64,000 nt of DNA from Haplosporangium gracile (lineage: Eukaryota > Mortierellomycota > Mortierellomycetes > Mortierellales > Mortierellaceae), in contig JAAAUF010000036.1 of NCBI GenBank assembly GCA_015499985.1, forward strand, positions 1 to 64,000, written 5' to 3'. Both the position numbers and the translations under genes were made by a program. The notes beneath the pieces are model-generated. The model was given only the letters and a program-made list of their open reading frames with translations. It was not told where the DNA came from and did no database searches. Positions 10,864 to 22,894 of the stretch are shown here, one piece after another; within the stretch, counting starts at the first letter, position 1; each line of letters opens with the position of its first letter.

Positions 10864-13800
10864 ATGGCCGAGCAGACAAGCAAGGGCACAAAGAGGAGCA
10901 AACCACGGCTTCATTCATCACGGTCGACCCAAGGGTCGGACTCATCCCACTCTCGGAGAGCATCATCCGATACAGAGTTCAAAGGTCCGGGCACTCAAGG
11001 ATCGCTCCTGAGCATCACTAGCGCAGATTCTGAGCAAAGATTCGACGGCACTTTTTTGGACCAGTCTCAGATCTACCCTGCACTAGTTGGAAACTTCCCA
11101 CCCGAGAGTGACGGCGGACCGATACTCTCATCCATCATGGAGACGACACACGAAGCTGAGCGGCCAAGGCGCGATTTCTCACATCCACACGTCCAATCTG
11201 CAGGTTTTTTGAGTTCCAACCCGTCCGCCACCAAACTCAAGGCCAAAAAGGCAAACTCAGTAGGCAGGAAATCTCAAAATACGGTATGTTTCTAACCTGA
11301 CTTGCAACATACACTGATAACGCTCTTGTCAATATGGTGGATACTCACTCTGAAAACGAATGCCTTTTCATCTCTTCCTCTTTCGCTTAGTCTACAGAAA
11401 TATACCCCTTCGAGATGGACGAGACGATCCAAAAGTCTGCAATCATGGTCAAAAGGCTCCGGTCAAAGTCAGAAAGTAGAAAGTCGGGTATGTTTTTGTC
11501 TACAGGCGATCAACCATGTCAACTTATACGCACACTACTGTACATTCACACTTTATTATTCCTTTCTGTTTTGTATTCAGAGAACGAGTACGGAGAGGAG
11601 GTTGATCCTTCAGACGAACAACATGGACAAACGCCACCATACAAACGTCAGTTGCAAAACCACCAAGTAAGTCCTTGCGGAAACGTGCATCGGGATTTGG
11701 AATGAGCATTGTATCCGCAACTACGCCCTTATTAACGATATGTTTGCCGATCATTGTCTTATGTCTGTTTAGAGTGCAAAAGTGCGAGACTTTATGAGGA
11801 GCCAGATCACTATTCCTCCAGATGCACATGGTGAGCATTTGTTTTTCAAGTACCGTCAAAATGGTTGCGCCATATTCTGTATTTTAACCGGTCGTATGGT
11901 GTCAATGCCACATAGATTACTTGCAACTTCAGCCGGCAAGAGAAGACGGAGGCTGCGTCATTTGTTGCCAAAACAATGATGGTCCCGGGAACCAAATAGT
12001 GCTATGCGACACCTGCGACCGCGGATTTCACCAGCAGTGCTATCGACCCCACATCGACAACAAATATATCGAGATTGCGGAGCTAGAATGGGTTTGCTAT
12101 GCATGCAGCCTACCCCTCAGTACCACCAGCTCGCAAGGACTGTCAGCGATGGCAGAGGACATGACGCTCTCAGGTGAAGAAGTCTCACAGGAAGTCAAGG
12201 AGAACTACTTAAAGTCACTCTCTAAGGCAAACCTAGTCAAGCTGATTACTCGGATCGAGTCCAGTTCTCCATCCATCAAATTGTACCCATCTCGTCTTTC
12301 TTCCCCTTCTGCTACACCATTGGATCAAGAACGCTTCATGTCATCTGCCATTGCCGAGAACATCCTGCCCTTTGATGCACGCCCGGACCAGGACAACGTT
12401 GGATCGAGCCCAACCCATCCGCCTATGCAGGGGATGCAGGCTGACTATTTTGGTAAGTTCATAGAAAAAAGAGTTGACATTCCAACGCAGCCATTGCATG
12501 CTGGGGGGAGTTTTTTTTTCCATTCCCCTGACCTAACTAACCATGTGCCATGCGGCGTAGATCCGTATGTTGCTCACTTTACACCTGCAGGGCAATCATC
12601 AGGAAAACCTCAGCCGTCGATCAACACCGACAATCACATTCCAGCAGCGGTGACATCATCCTCAAGACCTCCTATCACTTCTGATGGTACTGAATTCTCC
12701 GCCAACAGTAGTACGCCCTATCCATCCAGTCAGCCAGCAACGCCAAACACTACCAGCCATACTGGAAGACAGACACCTATTTCTGGATTAACAAGCTCAT
12801 ACCATTCTGTCAAGGCCCAAGATCTGCCTCCGTACGAGGAAATGATCTTTATGGCCATTGCGGACCTCAAGCAAGACGCTGGCAGTGCACCAAAAGCAAT
12901 CCTTGACTGGGTGCAAGAGTAAGTAGCAGCTTTTTTGTTTTTACATGGAGCAACTCTTATCCAAGAGCACGATGATATTTACATTCTTTTTTTTTTTTTT
13001 TTTGCGCATTGATATGTAAAAACGGTAGGCACTATCCAGTTCCAGAGACTTTTCGTGCTTCGTGCGGGCAGGCGATCTCCAAGGCTGCCAAAAAGGGCCG
13101 GCTCTTGAAGGAAGGCGCCCTTTACAAACTCAAGCCAGGCTATAACTATCCAAGGGTGAGTTGTCGGAATATTCTCAAGTCAGTGCCATTTATATTCGAC
13201 TCCGCTTGCAGAGAATGAGAATGAGACTGAAAATCAGATCTTTGCTCCAACTCTAAATTATGTTCATTAGAGGATTTCGCGGCAAAGCGGAACTACCCGA
13301 GCCCGGTCCCAGTCTTACAACTCTGCGCTGCCGCCAGGCATCCCTGTTCTTGACCCGTCCAACCGCGGCAACGCCATGACTGGAGGCCTTGACCAAATCA
13401 ACTCGATCATCGACGCCGGTCTGTATGGCTTGCTTCCTGGCTCAACCTTCCCAGCGCAGAATCAAACCTTCGGACCGCAAGTCTTCGCCAGCATGGGGGC
13501 CAACGCCATCCCAGCCATCCAACAATCCGCTACGCCCTTCAAGTTTGATGCGCAGTCGTTCGGACATCCCCTGACCCTCCAGACAGCAGGTCTCGCAGGC
13601 AGCAACAGCCCTTCGGATCCTAAAAGTCGCAGCATGGCTGGGCTGATAGGCCTCGGAGTTACCAATCCTCCCAGCGGTAACACCAGCGATAGTGAGCTCG
13701 GAATGGATTCGGATATTTTAGGGCCACGGTCCTCTAGCATATCCTCGAATTCATCGGGACAGCAATCGTTGCCTGGCAGTCTCCAAGGATCTGGTACATT

Positions 13801-14511
13801 TGCTCCTCGCGCACTTCAAACACAGCGTTCGCAGCCATCACAGCAGACGTTTCCTTACGACAGGACATGGGTGATGAATGCTGGCGCTGCCCTTCAGTCA
13901 CCAGGTGGCCTTGCAAGAATGCCTTCAACCCCTGGAAAGGTTCAAACGCCAAGCATGTTTCCCCGACAGGTGTATCAAGGTCGCGCGGGAGGCATGGCAT
14001 CACCATTACAGTTTCCCACGGCGCCCTATGGAGACCTCGGATCCATTACTATACCCGCCCAGCCACAGCCACAATCGCCTCAACCTCATACCACATTTGT
14101 CCCACAGACACCTGTGGCACAGACGGGACTCACGACCAACTCAGTCATCCAAGGGCAAGGCGCTCGCACTGGCGCACCAATGTTCCCGTCCATCTTTATC
14201 CCACAGACGTTGCAGCTCTCCCAGGCTTTCCCACAGCCACAACAGAATCAACAGCAACAGCAACAGCAACAACAACAGCAACAACAGCAGCAACAGCAAC
14301 AGTTACAGCAACAGTTACAGCAACAGCAACAACAGCAGCAGCAACAACAGCATCAGCAACAACACATGTTTCCTGCACAGACAGCACGCCTTTACGGAAC
14401 CATGTCCCTTCCTGCCTCGCCACAGGATGTCACGCCTCAGTTCCTGTCGTCACAACCGCTCTTTCGAGACGCAGCAAGGATGCCCCCGAACGCCATTGTA
14501 GGGGGCACAGC

Positions 14512-14542
<31 letters not shown>

Positions 14543-14665
14543 GCTCTCCAGGCAAATGCAGTAGCGAATGCAGCGAAACGATACCCTCAGCCCAATGGGG
14601 CTTTTAATACTTCGTTACTCTATTGCGCGCCATACCAGCAACAGCAAATGCAACTTGCATTCCAG

Positions 14666-14699
<34 letters not shown>

Positions 14700-14959
14700 A
14701 GCAACAACAACAGAATAATCAGCATCAACATCAACAACAGCAACAGCAATTTCTTACACAGCAGATTCAGCAACAGCAGCAACAACAGCAACAGCAAGGA
14801 GGGCAGGGGCAGCTGCAGACAGTACCCTCTGCGCTCGGTCAGGTAGTAGACGGTCATGCTGCTTCGCTTCAAGCAGATCATTCTGCTGGCCAAGGTCAAC
14901 GTTCTGCTTCATTCTCCGGTGGTGAAAAGGAGTCGCCAATGGAAGATATCAATACTTGA
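10864..14959 (+). CDS. PHD-finger protein with linker-histone-like (H15) domain and polyglutamine tail
   Basis: Predicted nuclear chromatin reader. Seven exons: 10864-11283, 11391-11487, 11581-11666, 11773-11830, 11916-12918, 13029-13155 and 13271-14959, giving 1159 residues with every junction in phase. The PHD zinc finger is at residues about 234-284 (CVIC, CDTC, HQQC, CYAC), the Cys4-His-Cys3 pattern that in this family reads histone H3 tails. At about 524-594, spanning intron 5, is a segment resembling the globular domain of linker histones: PPYEEMI, then a GS-containing loop, AILDWVQEHYPV, AISKAAKKGRLLK and LYKL. The last exon encodes a 560-residue low-complexity tail with several long Gln tracts (CAG/CAA). 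The N-terminal 140 residues are Ser-rich and basic. Both domains are recognised by pattern; the combined role (chromatin binding and transcription control) is inference. The start is the first ATG of a long open frame, but upstream noncoding exons are possible. Confidence 0.85.
14239..14366 (+). repeat. CAG/CAA tract coding polyglutamine (first)
   Basis: Imperfect CAG/CAA repeat coding about 40 residues that are nearly all Gln, with a few Leu and His interruptions. It lies in the last exon of the PHD-H15 gene. Confidence 0.9.
14512..14541 (+). repeat. CAG/CAA tract coding polyglutamine (second)
   Basis: Short pure CAG/CAA run of about ten codons in the last exon of the PHD-H15 gene. Confidence 0.85.
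14635..14799 (+). repeat. CAG/CAA tracts coding polyglutamine (third block)
   Basis: Three Gln-rich runs separated by Asn/His and FLTQQI-like breaks, near the C-terminus of the PHD-H15 protein. Confidence 0.85.
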
Positions 14960-15553
14960 TGTAGAAGTCAGCTATTTTTTTTTTTTTTTTTTTACATTTT
15001 TTACCCTTTCCTTTCTTTCTGCCATTCGTTGTTCCACTTACTGTTTTATGTTTCGCTCCCGTGCTTATGCATTGTCTCCCATTTTCATCGTTTTATTACT
15101 TTTTTATTCGTGTATTTTCGTGTCTTGTTTTCATTGCCTCCCTTTCTTTCTTTTTCTTCACTTCTTGCATCCATCTTGTTATCGAAAACAAAAACCAAAA
15201 AAGAAAAAAAAAAAAAACGCTTTTGGTATGTTTCCCTTCTAGATAACATTTGTAGTTGTTGAATATCCTAGCAGGTTGTTGATCTACTACAACTGTACCT
15301 GTGCCACCAAATTTGCATGTCTTCATATCAATCAATCTATTTTCGTCATTTCGGCGCAATTGCCTAATAGAAAAATAAACTCTCGGAGAGTGACGAGTGG
15401 CTTGGCCAGCACGCCAGGTCCCGTCACCATTTCCGAAGAAAAAATCACGGTCATTAGCGGAAGAACATAAAACTTGCGATTTCGATTTTCTTTTTTTTCT
15501 CTTTTTTTCCCTTTACTCCAACCCCAACTCTCAACTCACACAAACACATCACA
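14960..15553. other. Intergenic region between PHD-H15 and cytochrome c genes
   Basis: Starts with a long T run just after the stop codon (3' UTR of the PHD-H15 gene) and ends with a CT-rich tract (about 15485-15530) directly before the cytochrome c start, likely its leader. Nothing else is recognisable. Confidence 0.4.
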
Positions 15554-16451
15554 ATGGAAGCCGGAGATACCGTTAACGGTGAGTATTTTCTCTCTTCCGC
15601 GTACAGTAACATACCCCGCACTGCACTCCTTTCGCCATCTACCTGTCTGATTCAGATCAGCATCGAGCAGTTTTACCCGTGCGCACCACCACCACACCAC
15701 CTCCTTTTCTTTTTTTCCAGCACGGTCATCTGATCAGATCAGCATACTCTTCCGTGGTTTCCGTGGTGTTCAAGATCAACTTTTTTTTTTTCCGAACAAC
15801 CCGATCAACTGCTTTTCTTCTCCCTCAGCTCCATTAAACATATACTCATGCTTCCTTTGCTATCTTTTGTCATTCTACCTAATAGGAGCTAAGCTCTTCA
15901 AGACCCGCTGCGCCCAGTGCCACACCGTCGAGGCTGTAAGTTTAGCCCCCATTCAACTCTTTCTCTGCTTTTTACCTTCCGGAGCTTCCTTCCGGTGGTT
16001 ATAACGGATCCCGAGATGATGACAGAAAAGCAATTGAAGACTCACCCAAGCTTTCTTTAATTGAATATGATAATATAGGGCGGTGCCAACAAGGTCGGAC
16101 CCAACTTGCACGGTCTTTTCGGCCGCAAGTCTGGTCAGGCTGCCGGTTACTCGTACACCGAGGCCAACAAGAACAAGGGTGTTGTTTGGGATGACCAGAC
16201 CCTCTTCGACTACCTCGAGAACCCCAAGGTATTACTTCGTTTTTTACTTTTTCCGATCGAACAAGCAGCAATCGAGCCATTGCAATTGCTTTTTTTGTCA
16301 TCGAAGGATCATGTTTATTGACAAGATACTGCATTATATTTTCTCTTCCGAATAACAGAAGTACATTCCTGGAACCAAGATGGCCTTCAACGGCTTCAAG
16401 AAGCCCAAGGAGCGTAACGATGTCATTGCCTACCTCAAGGAGAACTGCTAA
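15554..16451 (+). CDS. CYC1: Cytochrome c
   Basis: Soluble electron carrier of the mitochondrial intermembrane space, passing electrons from complex III to complex IV. Four exons: 15554-15578, 15886-15935, 16079-16228 and 16359-16451, giving 105 residues, the normal family length. The haem-binding motif CAQCH (Cys17, Cys20, His21) is encoded in exon 2, the second haem ligand Met83 (GTKMAF) in exon 4, and the conserved GPNLHG and GQAAGYSYT segments in exon 3. Exon 1 is only 25 nt; all introns have GT/AG ends and phases that fit. Intron 1 (307 bp) holds an exact 12-bp direct repeat. No presequence is expected, as cytochrome c is imported without one. Confidence 0.98.
15652..15745. repeat. Exact 12-bp direct repeat in cytochrome c intron 1
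   Basis: TCAGATCAGCAT occurs at 15652-15663 and again at 15734-15745. The second copy overlaps a palindromic TGATCA. Could be an intronic regulatory element, but this is untested. Confidence 0.45.
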
Positions 16452-16567
16452 ACAGCGTATCTCTTCCTGTTCGCATTTTACATCTTACAACAATACAACA
16501 ACAACCCATCTCCCCACCCCCGTTCGCATTATTACATATTCTTAAATCATCCACTATAACTACAGAC

Positions 16568-16573
16568 AATAAA
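16568..16573 (+). terminator. Poly(A) signal AATAAA of cytochrome c
   Basis: AATAAA hexamer 117 nt past the cytochrome c stop codon, in AT-rich 3' sequence. Confidence 0.5.
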
Positions 16574-17580
16574 TGTCGCGCTGCCTTCTCCTCTCACCGC
16601 CGATTAGAAGAGAGGTGGGACTTAGTCGCGAAGACAAAAAAAAAAAATGCACGCTCTTTTTTCCATTTTTTTGGATATCGATCTGGGTTCGTCATGTCTC
16701 ATAACAATGATTGTCTGCTTGGTTACCCTTACCTTTGCGTGCATGATGAATTGGTGGAGACGGATGGTGATGAGGAAGAGGTGTTCTTTGCTGCAGGTGT
16801 TGCTGAAATGAAAATGAAAATGGAGAATGAGTTGATACTCATGTTGAATATATAAACACAGGATAGGCCGGGAGAAGGGAAGGGGGATTTGCAAGTTTTT
16901 CATTCGAAGATTCCAAAGCGCTCCAATTGCCTGTTCTTGTTCTTCTACTCTCTCGTCATCTCACCTCGTCATTTGTTTTTTCTGTTCCCGCTTTTCTCTG
17001 ATGGGACCTCCGAGGTGTTTTGAGCATCGCATTTGCTATGTTTTTTTTTTGTTTTGAGCTGTCGGCTGAAGGTTGGAAAAGGTTTAGGTTCGACGATGGG
17101 CGTTTGTTAAGGGAGTGATCTGTTAAGGGGATGGATGAGTTTTCATCAGGATGACTTGCAATTTGAGGAGAGAGAAGAGGAGTGGAAGTGACGGTGAGAT
17201 GATTGGGGAAGGAGGGGAGGTAGATGGTGGGACAACAACGATGAAAATTCAAATCAAGGCAGAGAGAAGGGGCCACGCATACACACAAACCCCACGCGAG
17301 GAAGGGCCAATTCACAGCACAAGGATGCAAAAAGAGTGACATTGGCGAAAACAGTAGGAAAAAAAAGGTCGAGTGCTTTTGTTTCTTTCATTTTGATTGC
17401 TTTTTGGCGGCCGCCAAAAAGTACTAAAAAATGTGGGACGCTGAAAGGTGCAATATTCGGTGTGTACCTTGTTGACAAGAACAGGAAGACCCTGCCAGTT
17501 AAATAACGAAGAACGACCAAGCGACCAAGAGACCAAACGAGCCAGTGAGTGGAAGACATACACACCTCACAATTTTTCGC

Positions 17581-17614
<34 letters not shown>

Positions 17615-17700
17615 GCTGTTGTTGTTGATTTTTATTATTTGCTGCTCCACCTTCGTCCCCTCTTTAGTTTATAACAGCACGCCTTAGAAGAAAAAGAAGG
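16574..17700. other. Intergenic region before the SAS4/PEHE-like gene
   Basis: Holds purine-rich plus-strand stretches (about 17150-17350), no recognised gene, and a TTG microsatellite. An in-frame TAG at 17665-17667 closes the frame upstream of the next gene's start codon. Confidence 0.4.
17581..17628. repeat. TTG trinucleotide microsatellite
   Basis: About fifteen TTG-type units with one CTG-type interruption, in the presumed leader of the gene starting at 17701. Confidence 0.9.
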
Positions 17701-20700
17701 ATGCCAGTTGCAACCTCCACCTCTCGTGAACAACTACAAGCTCATCTCTCTCCCGCCACTCTGAACACAACAACTACGCACTCTTACCCCGACAACAATA
17801 ACAACAATAATAACACACACCTTCGAGATTACTCTTCCCCAAACACCATTAATAACAACAACGACAACAACGACTTCAACGACCTCTCAAACACAAACAG
17901 CCTCGTCTACCACAATCACCCAAATAACCCATCAGGCACGACCATGAAGACTGATCGCAAAGTCGATCCAGTCTCTTCTACCACAACTACATCCACAACA
18001 ACAGCAAGCTCACGACGACACCCACACACGCACACACACGAAAACAACAACGCTCCCTCCACTAAAATACCAACCACCAACAGCAAAAAGAGAAAGGCTA
18101 CCAACAACGACAGACGTACTTCAAACCACTTTTCCGATGACGCGGCCGAGTCACTTACAACCACAGCAAACGACCATCATATTCGTTTCGTAAAAACCTC
18201 CCAACAAAAGGGCTCAGGAGACTCAAAACACGAGAAAGGCACGGATGGAGGAGAAGAAGAGTATGTCATTGCCGTCTCTGGACGCAAGAAGCGCGTCCTT
18301 GTCTCGCCACGACCGAGCCAGCAACAACAACAACAAAAGCAACAACAACAGGAGGACACGGATCTTGACATGAACTCGGATGTTGATGTGGTGACGGTGG
18401 ATGAGGTTGTGTCTCGAAAGAAAAAGTCGGGTGCCCGTTCTTCCATGACTGCATCAGTCGTCCCCGATCCAACTCCACCTGTCGAGACTGTCACCAATTC
18501 CAGAAGCAACAACAACAACAACAACAAGTCCTCAAAAAGGAGCGCAGACACAACCGCGACCACTATCACGTCAACAGCAGCAAAAGCAGCTGCGGCGACT
18601 GTTTTGGTAGCAGAGCCTTGCCCTGCAAGCAAAGAAAGTGACAAAGTCAACAGGAACGGCACCAGCACAGACAGCGAACACCACCCTACACCAACGACTT
18701 CCACTCGGCCCCCTACAGTAAAAAAATCTAGAAAGTCCTTAACAACACCAAGTAGGGCAACAACAAAGTCAAGCAGATCAAAAAGCACGGCAGTCGTAGC
18801 ATCAACAGTAACAACGACAGAATCAACAGCAGCACGAACACCAGCGACCTCCGTCAATGCCAAGCCCACATCCCCACTTCCCTCAACAACACCAGCAGCA
18901 GCAGAATCAAGTTCTGACGTTACTCCACAAAAACGAGTTCTTCCTTCTCGCGGAGGGATGCTTCGAGACAAAAACACAATCCCCATAGAGCCTTCACTCC
19001 TTGGTACGTCTTTGTTTCTATCTTTTTTTATGCAACATGTTTTATATTTTTTTTTCTTTCTTCACAATACCGTTCTGTGTTTGTAAAACGCGAATAGTGA
19101 ATTAACGATATTTTACCGCCATTCCTTTGATTAGAGCCTCCGCCTGTCCCTGCAGGGGAGTATATCCTATATCTCGCCGACCAACAAACTTTTCAACGCA
19201 CGACTCTTGACTCAAAGCGTGTCCCGCCGGCGTCCTATGGAGGAACGGAGAATGTTATCCCTGCAGAGTCTTCAATATCTTCAACATTCTCAGCAGCAAC
19301 AGTTCAACTCACGCTCTCCTCAGCATCCCCTCCATCAGCAACAACCCATATCGAGGTCCCTATCTTCAAACTCTGCTCCATCACCCAGTTCCTGCAGGAG
19401 GAAAAAAAGCGCAAGATGCAGCTTCTCACCAAGGCACTTGCCAAGGCAGAGGCGGATGCAGCAGCAGAGGCAAAGGCACTATCGCAATCGGATATCACAT
19501 CTTCGGCCACTCCCAGAGCTGTTTCGACGCGTCAGAAGCACAAGGCGATTGTCAACAACCAACAAGTCAGCGTCCAGACTGCCGTCCCGTCCTTTTTCTC
19601 GTCTTCATCAACACACGCCAAGAAGGCAACAACGACTAATACCACTGTGGGGAAGATCGAGGGTGCAGTAGGGGCAGGTGGAGTAGGAGGGGGTTCTAGT
19701 GCGGCTCAGGAGGAGAATCTGTCAGACGAGGTCTATGAGAAGCGTCACCGGAAACAGGAGATGGCCGAGAAGAAGCTAAAGAATCGGGAGAAGGAGAAGC
19801 TACGTCATGCCATGTATCAACAACAGCTGGTGGTCGAGAAGTTGAGACACATGGAGGTGAATCGATTGATGCCAATCAGCGCTTTCCGGTCGCTTCCAAA
19901 GACAGTGGAGCTGGAGGAACAACTGAAGGAGGCGAGCGCCAGTTTGGACAACACACACCATCACCACTCCAGCAACAACATCTCTCTTGTGGCAGCCAAG
20001 ATTATGCAGGACGAATACCACCGACGACTCCTTCAGGAAGCAGAGGAAAACCTGAGACGATATGAGCAGCTGGGTCTGGCGGACTCTGCTAATATCTCCT
20101 CTGCACCAGCATACTCGTCCTTTAGCCGCACCAAGAACAGACTGATCTCGATGACGACTGGCTCTGACGGCCAGGAGCAGGCTCCTATCTCTGGATATGC
20201 TGGTGCGTCATCGGACAAGAAGGACAGGTCAATTCACCACTCGCATTCCGACGCTTTAATGGCAAACGAGGGGCGCCGGAAGAGACCCAAGACGATAGAT
20301 GTCCAATCAGTCGACGAACAAGATTTGACTACCTCGCAGCGTCGCAGAAAGAAGCTGTCTGCATCCCCAGCTGGTACCATCTCAGTTGCACGTAAGAGCC
20401 AAACCAAGACCTCTGTGCCAACCGCAAAGCCCGTCATCGTCGTGGAACCACCCCGTCCACCCAAGCCGATCACGACGTTTATCAAACCTGGAAGCATCCT
20501 TGCGTCTGGATCCCGCAAGAGCTACAGAGTCACGTTGGCGTTTGGAGAGAAGGTGCCAGCGTTGGATCGGATTGATTTCGACCTACCAATGGATCTTTTT
20601 GGTGACATTATCCGCGAGCGATTTGGGGATGCTGAACCAGCGTTGCAGCCCGTGAAGGGTTCAGGGCTCAAGAACAAGAACCAGTCAGCCCGTCGTGCCT

Positions 20701-20837
20701 TGCCAGGAGAGATAGCCAAGGCTACGTCTTCAAACGATGGCGTCAAGGATACACAGCCTGGAGCGTCCAAGTCTTCCTCGGAGACTTCTTCTTCTCCTGC
20801 ACCTCTTCTCGCGTCGCAACCACCTCCTGCTACATGA
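17701..20837 (+). CDS. Low-complexity nuclear protein with a SAS4/PEHE-like region
   Basis: Two exons, 17701-19003 and 19135-20837 (intron 131 bp), give 1001 residues. The first 434 residues are mostly Asn, Thr, Ser, Gln and Lys-rich low complexity with basic patches that could be nuclear localisation signals. Exon 2 holds ordered sequence: YILYLADQQTF (about residue 445), a segment with IEVPIFKL about 80 residues later, then a long charged helix beginning LSDEVYEKRHRKQE (about 629-675) and a second helix, DEYHRRLLQEAEENLRRYEQ. The IPxFK plus SDExYxxRHRKxE arrangement resembles what I recall of the SAS4 and PEHE (MSL1/NSL1) regions, which scaffold MYST-type histone acetyltransferases. This match is from memory of the pattern and is tentative. 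The start is fixed by an in-frame stop shortly upstream. Gene structure is firm; function is not. Confidence 0.6.
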
Positions 20838-21217
20838 GTGAATGTTCTGTACTGTACTTTAAAAGAATAAAAAAAATAACCAAAAGATCTATTTTTTCCA
20901 CCGTGACCACACAAAGGGGCGCGTTGAGGCACGACGACAGGGAGGAGATGGAAGAGAGAAGGGATCCCTCAACTCCTCTCCACACAGACTTAATTAGGAG
21001 AGAAGAGGGAGAGGGGACCCGCGTTTTGTTGTGAACTGATGTCACGCTAATTTGTGTACGTGTATTTTTAGGGCTGGTTCAGATCCTTCACTGACACGTA
21101 CGCAAAAAAGAAAGAATTGGAAGGACAAAGTTGTTTGTCCTCCCGTTTTCTTTTCTTTTTTTTTTTTTTCTTCTCATCACACTTCCCCTTCACCAACACA
21201 ACTTTCTCTCATTCAAA
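20838..21217. other. Intergenic region before cyclophilin A
   Basis: Short AT-rich 3' region followed by a CT-rich tract (about 21140-21210) directly before the cyclophilin start, a likely leader. No gene seen. Confidence 0.4.
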
Positions 21218-22507
21218 ATGGCCGCCAACCCCAGAGGTACGTTCTAGAAAAACAAAAGAGACACTCTTCTTCGTCTCCGTTGAAAAAAAGAAGAAAAAAG
21301 AATCTGCCGTTTGTCCCAAGAAACAAACACAGGAAGAATATCGCATCGCCTCTCCTCGCCTCGTTTGTCGTGCTTTGGACGCGTCTTACGCAGCGGAAAA
21401 GGGTCGTTAAGACTCTCTCTCGCGCCCACTCCCACACCGACCTCCTCCTTACCCCCTATGATTCACTGTGTCTTCACCACATCGTGGGAATTGCTTTTCT
21501 TCATTTCTCCAACGTTCGTTTTCGTTATATTACTGTTGCGAAGACAAAAAACGTGCTTCATTGATTGATCAGATCTCTATTGACACAGGAATACTGACTT
21601 TCTCTTTTTACTTTGTTCTCTCGTTTTCCAGTTTACTTCGATATCACCAAGGATGGTACCCCCATGGGTGTAAGTAGACACTTTCTTCTCAAGATACTCA
21701 ATGATGACAGACACCGCCGACGATAGGCTCATCTTGAAGTGTCGAGACGATTACGTTGTCCCATTTACCTTTCAAGCTAAACGGTTTTTTTATCTCTTCG
21801 TCCTTCCAAAATTAGCGCATTGTCATGGAGCTCCGCGCCGACGTTACCCCCAAGTGCGCTGAGAACTTCCGTGCTCTCTGCACTGGCGAGAAGGGTTTCG
21901 GTTATGCTGGTTCCTCCTTCCACCGCATCATCCCCCAGTTCATGCTCCAGGGAGGTGACTTCACCCGCGGCAACGGTACCGGTGGCAAGTCCATCTACGG
22001 CGAGAAGTAAGTTTTTTTTCTTCACTTGTTTTTTAAGCTTTGAAAGGGACTGGAAAAGAAAAGGAAAGAAAAACAAGATGTCTATGACCCAAATTGTCTG
22101 CTATTATTGTGGTGTTATGGTTGTGGTTGTTTTTTCTTTTTCCGTCTCCCAGTCGTTCGTTCGTTCCCGTCACAACTTTTTATTTTTATTCTTTTCCCCC
22201 ATTTAAAAAATACTCACCAAAACATTTATTCTTGCTCACCCCACATTATCAAAATAGGTTCGCTGATGAGAACTTCACCTTGAAGCACACTGGCCCCGGA
22301 ATCCTCTCCATGGCCAACGCCGGCCCCAACACCAACGGCTCCCAGTTCTTCATCTGCACCGTCAAGACCGGCTGGTTGGATGGCAAGCACACCGTTTTCG
22401 GCTCCGTCGTCGAGGGTTTGGATATCGTCAATGATATTGAGAAGGAAGGTACCGCCTCCGGTAACCCCAAGGCCAAGATCACCATTGCTGCCTCTGGCCA
22501 GCTCTAA
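21218..22507 (+). CDS. Cyclophilin A, peptidyl-prolyl cis-trans isomerase
   Basis: Cytosolic prolyl isomerase that assists protein folding and is the usual cyclosporin A target. Four exons: 21218-21236, 21632-21669, 21816-22006 and 22258-22507, giving 165 residues, the exact length of typical cyclophilin A. The sequence carries the hallmark [16 protein letters not shown] segment with the catalytic Arg, [25 protein letters not shown] and the cyclosporin-contacting Trp in [13 protein letters not shown]. No signal peptide or targeting extension is present, so it is the cytosolic type. The first exon is only 19 nt; the other junctions restore conserved residues (VYFDI, KFADENF). Codons are strongly GC/C-ending (GGC, ACC, AAG), as expected for a highly expressed gene and unlike the low-complexity gene upstream. 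Confidence 0.97.
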
Positions 22508-22894
22508 ATGCATCACCCTCGTCGTGCATTTGAACAAGAAACACCACTCTCCAACAAATACCTTTTGTGAATAGCCAAAGGAGGATTGATGGTAAAAACG
22601 TGTACAGTTGTTAATACTTGCAAATAAAAAAAACACTTCTAAAGCAATTCTTACGTTGTTTTAGTTTATACATTGTGCGTTTAGGATGTAATTGGAAATG
22701 ATGACGGTTTAGCGAATTACGCACAAGCAATTAAATAAACGAAACCCCTTCTCTCTCGTCCCGCACAAACCAAAATTTTTATCTCTTTTGCTCCGTCACG
22801 GTGCGTGCATGTCCCTTCCCTTCCCCCACTTCATTTCAGCGACTCCTCCCGTCTTAAATAGAACATATATCAATTTATTTTTTCAATTCTATTC
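22508..22894. other. Convergent intergenic region
   Basis: Lies between the 3' ends of cyclophilin A (plus) and the NACHT gene (minus). It should hold both 3' UTRs. Nothing else seen. Confidence 0.45.
22623..22628 (+). terminator. Poly(A) signal AATAAA of cyclophilin A
   Basis: AATAAA 116 nt past the cyclophilin stop codon. Confidence 0.5.

Noticed and set aside
18177..18986. 269-codon frame antisense to the SAS4/PEHE-like gene
   Set aside because: Val/Leu/Cys-rich reading of Thr/Ser/Asn codons on the other strand; no domain.
22690..22720. C-box-like ATGATGA, possible C/D snoRNA
   Set aside because: No D box (CTGA) or terminal stem within a snoRNA-sized distance.
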